5,986 bases of DNA, taken from assembly GCA_002501855.1 (NCBI GenBank), contig DAOM01000021.1, forward strand, positions 1 to 5,986, given 5' to 3'. Origin of the DNA: Candidatus Nitrosopolaris nunavutensis (lineage in GTDB: Archaea; Thermoproteota; Nitrososphaeria; Nitrososphaerales; Nitrososphaeraceae). The position numbers were made by a program, and so were the translations under genes. Within the stretch, counting starts at the first letter, position 1. Every line of letters begins with the position of its first letter. Below the pieces are notes generated by a model. That model was not told the origin of the DNA. It saw only the letters and a program-made list of their open reading frames with translations, and searched no databases. Positions 1-5,748 of this stretch are shown piece after piece.

Positions 1-2
1 TA

Positions 3-233
3 GTAGCTGCTGGTCTTGAACAGGTACTTTATTTTCTTATGAATGTAAGGTTTAACGAAGAACAATTATCTTATCTAGAATCCCTCGAAGTCTTCAAAGA
101 TGTGGGGGAAGATTTTTTTGAATACTTAAGAAACTTCAAATTCACAGGTTCCATTTGGAATATCCTGTGTCACAGGTTTATTCTTGTCATACGGTCCACG
201 ATTTGTATGACGCTGTGGTATTGCATTGTATAA
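3..233 (+). pseudogene. pncB: Nicotinate phosphoribosyltransferase, internal fragment fused to unrelated sequence
   Basis: Nicotinate phosphoribosyltransferase makes nicotinate mononucleotide from nicotinate and PRPP in the NAD salvage pathway. The frame is open from base 3 (VAAGLEQVLYFL) through FNEEQLSYLESL to DFFEYLRNFKFTGSIW. This matches the N-terminal third of the bacterial-type enzyme, where this block is followed by a Pro-Glu-Gly-Thr stretch and then by the catalytic barrel. Here homology ends after GSIW (about base 158); the remaining 25 codons to the TAA at 231-233 (Cys, His, Ile, Val-rich) do not resemble the family. The 5' end lies outside the window. An ATG at base 39 is internal, not the start. 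The barrel and the PRPP-binding residues are missing, so the product should be inactive. Identification is confident; the exact break point is good to a few bases. Confidence 0.75.
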
Positions 234-328
234 TGATAATGGTTCTGATAAATCAGAAGAATTAGAAGAATTGGTACTAGTGGTGTTGCCAATTCTACTG
301 TGGTTGCTCTTTGTATTTGTATTTGTTA

Positions 329-655
329 CTAAGTTGATATTCGCAATCTCATATCTGCATAAATGATACTGAGATTTTCGATAGGCAGTAGTTGCGAGAA
401 AATAGTATTATAGCATTGAACTTGAAGTATATGTTCAAGTTTTGGCAGAAAACCTTGTTTTATCTGCCATTAAATGAATTTGGTCGTCTTAAGATCAATG
501 ATCGTTTTCGACCTCCAATCATACATATCGAGTCTTCCAATAACAACTGCAGTTCGCCCATCTTTGAATAGAATAGGATATTCAGTATCCATTTCACGCC
601 ACTTGTAAGCATAGGTTATTTTATGTAGAAGGTCGCCCCTCACAGTGTCCCACAT
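329..655 (-). pseudogene. Cas4/RecB-like PD-(D/E)XK nuclease, disrupted
   Basis: From ATG 655 the product reads VRGDLLHKITYAYKWREMD, then VIGRLDMYDW and TIIDLKTTKF. This is the order expected of a Cas4-like PD-(D/E)XK nuclease: a motif His, the acidic Asp of GRLD, then the D-x-K catalytic pair. A TAA at 470-472 stops it after 61 residues, but the same frame continues at once with WQIKQGFLPKLEHILQVQCY and LLPIENLSIIYADM. That is the expected continuation, so TAA probably replaced a Lys codon (AAA). After Met at 350-352 the frame ends at TAG 329-331; another frame stays open to base 126. The C-terminal cysteines that hold an iron-sulfur cluster in true Cas4 are not found. Start: ATG 655 lies 28 bases after the OsmC stop; the frame is open upstream to the stop at 689-691 without another ATG. 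No CRISPR genes are nearby, so this may be a stand-alone Cas4-like protein. Family call good, exact function unknown. Confidence 0.65.
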
Positions 656-683
656 ACTCTCTACTGTCGCATCACTACTGCCT

Positions 684-1214
684 TTAATTTATCTGAGCAT
701 TAACCTTTATCACATGAGACATACTATACATAGCAGGACATCTTTCTTCTGCCATTTTAACCAGTTCCTGAAGTTTCTGCTTATCTGCGTTCTCACTTTC
801 AGCCTTTATTTCAAAGTTAATACCTTCAGTTATTGGTTCGTTAGCTATATCAAAAGTCTTGGCAAAGTTAATCATGCATTCTGTATTGACAATAAGCTTC
901 GTGAGCTTTACTCCCTGACTTGCTGCAACACTTGCAAAAGTAGCTATGAAACATGAAGTAATACCAGCTACACAATACGCCATTGGACCTAATCTATTAC
1001 CATTTCCACCTAAAAATGAAGGTGAATCTATTTCAATTATTTCCTTTCCTTTCTCATACGATAATTCTGTTCTAAATTGATATCCCGTGATTGGATCCAA
1101 ATTCCATTCAGCTTGCAACTTGACTGGTTTTCTTAGACTCTGCTTATCTTTCTTGCCATTTGCAACAGTTTGGGCTACTTTATCCAAATCTGTATTGTTG
1201 ATAACGTTAGCCAT
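684..1214 (-). CDS. OsmC/Ohr family peroxidase-like protein
   Basis: 176 residues. OsmC/Ohr proteins are cytoplasmic thiol peroxidases that reduce organic hydroperoxides using two cysteines. The family layout is present: an N-terminal beta region (about 30-65, VKLQAEWNLD, YQFRTELSYE), a central helix with the first cysteine (GITSCFIATFASVAASQG, Cys88), a strand (LTKLIVNTE), and near the end the second cysteine before Pro (AEERCPAMYSMS, Cys159), closing with a strand (VIKVNAQIN). Both cysteines are where a peroxidatic/resolving pair is expected, though Cys81 and Cys113 are also present. The first 30 residues are a charged extension longer than classical OsmC. ATG 1214 is the start; there is no clear Shine-Dalgarno sequence. 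It is divergent from the winged-helix gene at 1443 and 28 bases upstream of the nuclease relic. Substrate cannot be told from sequence; a non-peroxidase OsmC relative remains possible. Confidence 0.85.
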   Translation of the reverse strand: MANVINNTDLDKVAQTVANGKKDKQSLRKPVKLQAEWNLDPITGYQFRTELSYEKGKEIIEIDSPSFLGGNGNRLGPMAYCVAGITSCFIATFASVAASQGVKLTKLIVNTECMINFAKTFDIANEPITEGINFEIKAESENADKQKLQELVKMAEERCPAMYSMSHVIKVNAQIN

Positions 1215-1288
1215 ATCTGTTCATCAATGGATTTGCTCAGTACTTGTTTGTTTGCCTTGCGTAGATCATAACTTGTTGTTATTAGCAT

Positions 1289-1305
1289 TTGGTTTTAATA
1301 ACCAA
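1289..1305. promoter_or_regulatory. Inverted repeat in the divergent OsmC / winged-helix spacer
   Basis: TTGGTT, five bases (TTAAT), then AACCAA: a perfect 6-base inverted repeat. On the minus strand its centre reads TTATTAAAA, which could serve as the TATA element of the OsmC gene with a leader of roughly 50 bases. A site covering a TATA box would suit a repressor, and the neighbouring winged-helix gene is a candidate. Visible in the sequence; the role is inferred. Confidence 0.4.
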
Positions 1306-1409
1306 GTCCTATTGTAGTTCTCTTATTGAGAAAAAATATAGCAGCAAAATTTGTAGTAGCTATTGTAAACCATTAAAAAGCATTTTCAATGTATTGCAGC
1401 GTACGCATT

Positions 1410-1419
1410 CTTTTTATCT
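1410..1419 (+). promoter_or_regulatory. TATA element of the winged-helix gene
   Basis: CTTTTTATCT is centred about 28 bases before ATG 1443. This is the normal archaeal distance from TATA to transcription start, so the mRNA would be leaderless or nearly so, which agrees with the absence of a ribosome binding site. Confidence 0.5.
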
Positions 1420-1442
1420 TCTACGGTTGCATATAATATGCT

Positions 1443-1865
1443 ATGAGTGACAGAAAAATACCAATTGATCAAGTTCACCTTACTGAACTTATTAGAAATC
1501 CAGTAATTGTCAGACTAGTGAGTATTCTCGACTTGGCAAGCCTTTCAATTCTTGAACTACTTGAGTATGATTTGGAGCGAAGAGAAATTAGCTATGCTTT
1601 ATCTGAGGGAGTTATTGCCATTGATAAAACAAATTCTCCTTCATCATCGTCTCAATTACATACTACTGAAATGATGCGGGAAGACAGTATTCTACTAAGA
1701 GGAGATTCCTACTTCTATGATTTCTTAAACAGTAAAGTAACATTGACTGAACTTGGTCTGTATATATTAGATTCTATCAAAGAAGATCAGTCTAAAAAGG
1801 AATTACCAGTGAATCAAGCTAATCAATTTGATCTTTCATCATTCAATCCTCCAACCAGACCATAG
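1443..1865 (+). CDS. Small winged-helix DNA-binding protein (ArsR/MarR-like fold)
   Basis: 140 residues, no signal peptide or membrane segment. The pattern is that of a winged helix-turn-helix: a first helix around 18-30 (NPVIVRLVSILDLA), a second around 33-43 (LSILELLEYD), a likely recognition helix 44-58 (LERREISYALSEGVI), a polar wing or loop 62-98 with SPSSSS, and a final helix 101-113 (TELGLYILDSIKED). The TELG...ILD ending is common in thaumarchaeal winged-helix proteins. No metal-binding cysteines are present, so it is not a metal sensor of the classic ArsR kind. The tail (about 117-140) is polar and ends FNPPTRP. The gene is divergent from the OsmC gene and upstream of the disulfide reductase, so it may regulate either. 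Target and ligand are unknown. Confidence 0.65.
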   Translation: MSDRKIPIDQVHLTELIRNPVIVRLVSILDLASLSILELLEYDLERREISYALSEGVIAIDKTNSPSSSSQLHTTEMMREDSILLRGDSYFYDFLNSKVTLTELGLYILDSIKEDQSKKELPVNQANQFDLSSFNPPTRP

Positions 1866-1999
1866 TTACACATGAGTCAAGAATTGCCTTGGGAAGCCAA
1901 CTAGGATATGAATTAGATTTCGGTCAGGCTAACATTTAGAGCATCTTTATCTTCGGCTACGGATTTTTTGTATCGCACTGCAAAACAGAAAACACAGTT

Positions 2000-2010
2000 G
2001 ATATAATAGA
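2000..2010 (+). promoter_or_regulatory. TATA element of the disulfide reductase gene
   Basis: GATATAATAGA is centred near base 2004, which predicts transcription starting around 2030. That places the TTG at 2020 upstream of the mRNA and leaves the in-frame TTG at 2035 as the first usable start, with a leader of only a few bases. Confidence 0.5.
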
Positions 2011-2034
2011 GATCCTTAATTGAAAGCTGCAGAA

Positions 2035-3432
2035 TTGTCGACCAACAAGAAGAACCGAATAGTGGTTATTGGTGGTGTTGCAGCAGGAACCAGTGCAGCT
2101 TCAAAAGCTAGAAGAATTGATCCCGAAGCAGACGTAAAGATAATTCAAGAAGAGAGTATTGTTTCTTATGCTGCGTGTGGCATACCTTATGTTATAGAGG
2201 GTATAATAAGTAATTTTGAAGAACTAATAGAAAGGCCTCCAGATGTTTTCAAAAGCAAGTATGGTATAGATATAATTGTAAACACACGTGCATATAAAAT
2301 AGATAGATTTAGACAACAAGTTTATACAACAGATTTACGAAGCGGCAAAGAAACAATAATTGATTATGATTCCTTGATAGCAGCAACAGGTGCAAGGGCA
2401 GTAGTTCCTAATATCAAAGGAGTTAATCAAAATGGCGTGTTTTTTATAAGAAATTATGGTGATGCAGTAAAATTTAATGATTCTACAATAACAAAACATG
2501 CTCATTCATGTATAATTGCTGGTGCAGGTCTTATTGGCCTTGAGATGGCAGAGGCATTTAAGAAGAGAGGCCAAACAGGAAGGAGAGGAGATATGATGGA
2601 TGTAACAGTAGTAGAGATGGCTAATCATATTCTTCCCACTATGCTCGATAACAAGATGGCCAAGATTGTTGAAAGAGACTTGGAAGCTAATGGTGTGAAA
2701 ATCATACTAGGCGAACGTGTAGAAGAAATCCTTAGTAGAGATGAAGATGTTAAGGGTATAAAGACTAACACTAAACGTGAAATTGATAGTGATTTCATAG
2801 TTCTTGGAACTGGAGTGAGACCTAAATCTGAAATAGCTAGAGATGCTGGTGTAGAACTAGGATATGCTAATGCAATTAAAGTAGACGAGTATATGAGAAC
2901 TAATATACCGGATATATTTGCGGCCGGTGATTGTGCAACTGCTAGAAACTACATTACAAATAAAGACATGTATCTTCCCTTGGGTACAACTGCTAATAAA
3001 CAAGGAAGAGTTGCAGGAGAAAACGCAGCTGGTGGAAATGCAATGTTTAGAGGAATAGCAGGAAGTGCTATAACTAAGGTATTTGATTTATTTATTGGCA
3101 AAACCGGATTAACTAGCGAAGAAGCATTAAGAGAAGGTTTTGATCCTGTTGAAGAGGTGATAGAAAGTATAACAAGGGCTGGTTACTATCCTGGCAATAA
3201 ACCGATTTGGATAAACATTGTTGCTGATAGAAAGAGTGGAATAGTATTAGGTTCACAAATTGTCGGAGGTGAGGGCGTAAAAGAGAGAATTGATTTAATT
3301 GCACTAGCTCTCTTACTTAAAGCAGACATAAGAGATCTTGCAAGCTATGATGCATGTTATGTTCCACCAGCTTCACCTGTGTGGGAACCAGTTAATATTG
3401 CTGCATCACAGACAGCAAAACTTGTAATTTAA
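2035..3432 (+). CDS. FAD-dependent pyridine nucleotide-disulfide oxidoreductase, CoA-disulfide reductase/NADH oxidase type
   Basis: 465 residues from TTG 2035 (an upstream in-frame TTG at 2020 would add five). Members of this family use NAD(P)H and FAD to reduce CoA disulfide, polysulfide or oxygen. The N-terminal FAD Rossmann motif is IVVIGGVAAGTSAASKARR. The single active-site cysteine sits in SYAACGIPY (Cys48), replacing the CxxxxC pair of glutathione-type enzymes. ATGARAVVP follows, then the NAD(P)H fold IIAGAGLIGLEMAEAF (about 160-175) and the second FAD motif IPDIFAAGDCA (about 291-301). The C-terminal dimerisation domain ends with YDACYVPPASPVWEP, whose tyrosines match those near the active site of CoA-disulfide reductases. 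Length fits the family (about 440-470) and no rhodanese domain is fused. It is alone on its strand; the nearby OsmC gene suggests a redox role. The true substrate cannot be decided from sequence. Confidence 0.9.
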   Translation: MSTNKKNRIVVIGGVAAGTSAASKARRIDPEADVKIIQEESIVSYAACGIPYVIEGIISNFEELIERPPDVFKSKYGIDIIVNTRAYKIDRFRQQVYTTDLRSGKETIIDYDSLIAATGARAVVPNIKGVNQNGVFFIRNYGDAVKFNDSTITKHAHSCIIAGAGLIGLEMAEAFKKRGQTGRRGDMMDVTVVEMANHILPTMLDNKMAKIVERDLEANGVKIILGERVEEILSRDEDVKGIKTNTKREIDSDFIVLGTGVRPKSEIARDAGVELGYANAIKVDEYMRTNIPDIFAAGDCATARNYITNKDMYLPLGTTANKQGRVAGENAAGGNAMFRGIAGSAITKVFDLFIGKTGLTSEEALREGFDPVEEVIESITRAGYYPGNKPIWINIVADRKSGIVLGSQIVGGEGVKERIDLIALALLLKADIRDLASYDACYVPPASPVWEPVNIAASQTAKLVI

Positions 3433-3521
3433 CTTTATCATAAACGAATGACAAGGCCACGCCGGCTTGTAAAGTAGCGAAAACATGGTACTCATTCATC
3501 ATCCTATCCAAAAGTCCTTAC

Positions 3522-3712
3522 TTACACTAGGGCTCTAAATAACCGATTGAAATCTGCTTTCGCTGTTTCAACAAATACCCCTCTATTGGCCTTAGCCCCA
3601 ATCATTACGGTCCAATCGCCACCAGAATATGACCACACCTTTTGTGGTATCCATTGGGTTGTGGTAGCGTGGGTACGCCACCAAACGCTAGCAATTCGTC
3701 TAAATTAGTCAT
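3522..3712 (-). pseudogene. Small unrecognised protein (63 residues) split by a one-base frameshift
   Basis: From ATG 3712 the frame reads MTNLDELLAFGGVPTLPQPN, then GYHK, and soon ends at the stop 3605-3607. A second frame, open through 3524, reads KVWSYSGGDWTVMIGAKAN, then RGVFVETAKADFNRLFRALV and TAA (3522-3524). The two join at a run of four A on the coding strand (T 3640-3643): one extra A gives ...GYHKKVWSYSGGDW... and a continuous 63-residue product. The composition (regular mix of hydrophobic, charged and Trp residues, clean stop, natural-looking start) argues for a real gene. It is soluble, without signal or membrane segment. I do not recognise the family. It may be a fresh pseudogene, a sequencing error in a homopolymer, or a site of translational slippage. 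Confidence 0.55.
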
Positions 3713-3726
3713 TCTTTATAGAAAAT

Positions 3727-3754
3727 GAATATCTTATCTAAAGATGTGATATTC
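3727..3754. promoter_or_regulatory. 28-base palindrome upstream of the small gene
   Basis: GAATATC (3727-3733) pairs with GATATTC (3748-3754), and inside them ATCT (3736-3739) pairs with AGAT (3742-3745) around a two-base centre; only the TT/GT steps do not match. It lies 15-42 bases before ATG 3712, across the spot where a TATA element would sit (TAGATAAGAT on the minus strand). That position suits an operator. Function is inferred. Confidence 0.4.
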
Positions 3755-3757
3755 GTA

Positions 3758-3788
3758 TAACAATGAATATCAAACATTCTAATTGTTA
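3758..3788. repeat. Second inverted repeat sharing AATGAATATC with the first
   Basis: TAACAAT (3758-3764) pairs with ATTGTTA (3782-3788) and GAAT (3765-3768) with ATTC (3776-3779). The ten bases AATGAATATC at 3762-3771 repeat those at 3724-3733, 38 bases away. It could be a second operator half or a stem-loop in RNA. Confidence 0.35.
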
Positions 3789-3882
3789 ATCGAGACATGT
3801 GATGAAATCGGTTTGACATATAGCAATATATCGAATCAAAATAGGTGCCTCTAGTAGCAGGTTTAATATGGGAAACACACAA

Positions 3883-3911
3883 ATAATGAAAAGAGAATTA
3901 TTCTTTAATTC
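3883..3911 (-). terminator. Hairpin plus T-rich tract after the cupredoxin gene
   Basis: Read on the minus strand, seven bases after the stop codon, GAATTA and TAATTC form a six-base stem with a five-base loop, followed directly by TCTTTTCATTATTT. Archaeal RNA polymerase ends at T-rich tracts, so this is a reasonable terminator; the stem is all but free of G-C pairs and may be incidental. Confidence 0.4.
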
Positions 3912-3917
3912 AGTGTA

Positions 3918-4475
3918 TTATGGTAGTACTATTAATTCCCCTCTCATTGTTGGCAGATGATACTTACAGTAAAATTGGTATGCGCCATCTTGAGTTGCTT
4001 TAAAAGTGATTACTGAATGTTGTCCTGGACCTAGATCCTTGTCAATGTTATATGGTGCCCCAATAGTGAACGAGTGTCTATCGCCTTTTGGCGGTTTCTC
4101 AAGATTGTAGAAAATTACATTAACTGTGTCTCCTTTGTTGACTGCTATCTCTGATGGGGAGAAGGAGTCTGGTGGAATTTGTAATAGTGTTTGGTTAATG
4201 TCTTGATGTGAGGATGAAAATACGTAAAATGTCTTATTTGTTGATGGACCAAGTATGGCTGTTGACATTGCCCCAATACTAGTTTGATTCATTGTCATAG
4301 GCATCGGTTGCTGTTGTGCTGCAGCAATAGGAAGATCATTTCCACCACCAGTAGTTACTAGCATTGTAAGCAATGAGAAAGTCGATGCGATGAAAATCAT
4401 AATTGTTGTTAATGCAATCATAGATGAGGCTATCAAAATAGTTTTGAATGTGTTATTATTTTTTTCTGGTTTCAA
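3918..4475 (-). CDS. Membrane-anchored plastocyanin-like (type 1 copper) protein
   Basis: 185 residues. Cupredoxins carry electrons through a single type 1 copper; ammonia-oxidising archaea encode many, thought to replace cytochrome c in their electron transport chain. An N-terminal membrane segment (about 12-42, ILIASSMIALTTIMIFIAS onward) anchors the protein outside the membrane; a Gln/Met/Pro-rich linker follows (AAAQQQPMPMTMNQ). The cupredoxin fold occupies about 100-185: SPSEIAVNKGDTVNVIFYN, then RHSFTIG (ligand His134) and QFYCKYHLPTMRGEL, with Cys170, His173 and Met177 in C-x2-H-x3-M spacing. All four type 1 ligands are present; the second cysteine needed for CuA is absent. The start is TTG at 4475, the only plausible start after the upstream in-frame stop; Met19 lies inside the membrane segment. 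Transcribed alone. Redox partner unknown. Confidence 0.85.
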   Translation of the reverse strand: MKPEKNNNTFKTILIASSMIALTTIMIFIASTFSLLTMLVTTGGGNDLPIAAAQQQPMPMTMNQTSIGAMSTAILGPSTNKTFYVFSSSHQDINQTLLQIPPDSFSPSEIAVNKGDTVNVIFYNLEKPPKGDRHSFTIGAPYNIDKDLGPGQHSVITFKATQDGAYQFYCKYHLPTMRGELIVLP

Positions 4476-4504
4476 TCCTGCTGTTGCTAATACTCAATTG
4501 TTGC

Positions 4505-4514
4505 TTTATATAAA
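4505..4514 (-). promoter_or_regulatory. TATA element of the cupredoxin gene
   Basis: TTTATATAAA, a strong archaeal TATA sequence, is centred about 34 bases before the TTG start, predicting a leader of roughly eight bases. This supports the TTG start at 4475 and shows the gene has its own promoter, separate from the gene at 4592-5293. Confidence 0.6.
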
Positions 4515-4591
4515 TATCTATTATAAAAGATGATCAACATACAACAAAATTAAAGGCTCAACTACGTGTGGTGGAAAAAGTATCGAGGATA

Positions 4592-5293
4592 TTAGCCAGA
4601 TTTTGTCGTTACAATTCCATATATAGGTGTATTCCCAAAATGATTACCAATCTTGCTTGGATCAATCCATAAACTGAATGCACTACGATCTATTATCTTG
4701 ACGCTTACTGGCACATTTATGTTTGAGATACCTATCATGTTTGGCAACCCTATCGTGACTAGTCTAGCAGTACCGTTGATTGTAGTCGATGATAAGTGAC
4801 TATTATTATTCACTGAATTACTGATGCCTGTTAGATTAAAGGTAGATGATATTGTGTGTGTATGTAATGCTGCTCCATCTGGGCGCACCATGTCGAATAT
4901 TGTATTGAAGATAACTGTGGCTGGTTTCAATTGACTTTCTTCAAGTCTTGGTTTGAAGACCAACATCTGCCATTGGCCGGAAACTATCCATGCTGGTTTG
5001 CCGCTTGCGTCATTCTGTAAACTTGCAACAGACCCAGTTGCACTAGTAAAATTCAACTTATTTATTGCAGCATTAATGGAGCTGGTGTTATTGTTATTGC
5101 TTGTATTCACAACTGGATTTATTGTCGTTGTACTCTTCAGAGAAAAGGGTACCTGTGCAAAAGCCACGTCACCATTACTACTAACATGCACAAGGATAAT
5201 AATTCCACTCAGTATCATAGCACATATGCCAATACTAAACACAATCCCAAGTTTCCTATTATCTCTCAAATACGCATGCTTATCTGAAGTCAT
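4592..5293 (-). CDS. Exported, membrane-anchored Asn/Ser/Thr-rich protein of unknown function
   Basis: 233 residues. A basic N-terminus (KHAYLRDNRKLG) precedes a hydrophobic segment (about 15-37, GIVFSIGICAMILSGIIILV) and AFAQ at 44-47, which may be a signal-peptide cleavage point; otherwise it is an anchor. An Asn/Thr/Ser linker follows (about 54-75, with NTSNNNNTSS). The folded part (about 80-230) is beta-rich: ASGKPAWIVSGQWQMLVF, IFDMVRPDGAALHTHTISS and SLWIDPSKIGNHFGNTPIYG. I have the impression of related thaumarchaeal exported proteins ending in the last motif, but no function is known to me. At least six N-x-S/T sites suggest surface glycosylation. His144 and His146 in HTHT could bind a metal, but a complete site cannot be shown. 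Start ATG 5293. A T5 tract about 12 bases past the stop may end the transcript; the cupredoxin gene downstream has its own TATA. Confidence 0.7.
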   Translation of the reverse strand: MTSDKHAYLRDNRKLGIVFSIGICAMILSGIIILVHVSSNGDVAFAQVPFSLKSTTTINPVVNTSNNNNTSSINAAINKLNFTSATGSVASLQNDASGKPAWIVSGQWQMLVFKPRLEESQLKPATVIFNTIFDMVRPDGAALHTHTISSTFNLTGISNSVNNNSHLSSTTINGTARLVTIGLPNMIGISNINVPVSVKIIDRSAFSLWIDPSKIGNHFGNTPIYGIVTTKSG

Positions 5294-5305
5294 TTAATAT
5301 ATTAA
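5294..5305. promoter_or_regulatory. 12-base AT palindrome abutting the exported-protein start codon
   Basis: TTAATATATTAA directly precedes ATG 5293 on the minus strand. It is too close to act as the TATA element of that start; it could be a binding site or an AT-rich leader. Weak evidence, possible by chance in this composition. Confidence 0.2.
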
Positions 5306-5748
5306 CATTCTTAATGAATAGGCACGAAGGACCGCATTATTATTTTGCTGACTAATACTGTTTTTGTTGTTATTGCTTCTTAATCCGGTTGTTCTGAACG
5401 CATTATGTCAATCCTCCAACTAGACCGTAGACCGTACTTACCCTACATTCAACATTGTCTCTGATCTAAGAGAATATTAAGTAGGCTTGCGCTGAGCATC
5501 ATTCAGATATCTTATAGGATAACAATTTTCTGTTGCAAATAACGATCCAAATCGAATACGAACTTGTCTGTATGAAGTGTCAATAATGATACCGTAACCA
5601 CAGATATTACTATAGGAGCAAATACAAGTTCATTGAATACAAAAACGACTTCTGGGGAGTGCTTCTAATAAAAGATGATATTAAAGAAAATCCAGAGGCA
5701 ACCACGATAACGAATGGCGATTAAACGACTTTAGGGGCTATACAAATT
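5306..5748. other. Gene-poor stretch
   Basis: No complete gene is visible on either strand. It contains a 23-base match to the end of the winged-helix gene (5408-5430) and a 44-codon open stretch at 5590-5721 (+) that is in frame with the sensor gene but separated from it by a TAA. Otherwise stops are frequent in all frames. It reads as decayed coding sequence rather than a purpose-built regulatory region. Confidence 0.4.
5408..5430 (+). repeat. Copy of the winged-helix gene 3' end
   Basis: Matches 1843-1865 at 21 of 23 bases and, like it, encodes NPPTRP and a TAG stop. Both differences are at third codon positions and silent (ACC/ACT and CCA/CCG). A stop lies a few codons upstream in the same frame, so this is not part of an intact gene; it is probably the last trace of a related gene. 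Confidence 0.45.

Noticed and set aside
371..430. Plus-strand stretch that can be forced to look like the phosphoribosyltransferase block KIVL-DFGLRR after indels
   Set aside because: The minus strand of the same bases encodes the uninterrupted nuclease continuation (LEHILQVQCYNTIFSQLLPI), a far better explanation needing no indels.
329..655. Nuclease relic as evidence for a CRISPR-Cas locus
   Set aside because: No repeat-spacer array and no other cas gene in the window; Cas4-like nucleases occur alone in many archaea.
645..956. Open frame on the plus strand, 103 codons
   Set aside because: Antisense to the OsmC-like gene; Cys/Ser/Leu-rich composition without any family pattern.
1087..1317. 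Open frame on the plus strand, 76 codons
   Set aside because: Mostly antisense to the OsmC-like gene and its promoter region; no coding character of its own.
1865..1927. Short open stretch reading SRIALGSQLGYELDFGQANI before a stop, resembling GIVLGSQI of the nearby reductase
   Set aside because: The likeness covers only about eight residues and there is no start codon or further homology; too little to call a gene fragment.
3113..3304. Open frame on the minus strand, 63 codons
   Set aside because: Entirely antisense to the conserved C-terminal domain of the disulfide reductase.
3445..3475. GC-rich bulged hairpin (AAGGCC...GGCTT) just after the disulfide reductase gene, as a terminator
   Set aside because: The stem has a bulge and no T-rich tract follows on either strand.
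4953..5297. Open frame on the plus strand, 114 codons
   Set aside because: Antisense to the exported protein; its hydrophobic run is the mirror of the Asn/Thr codons and signal segment.
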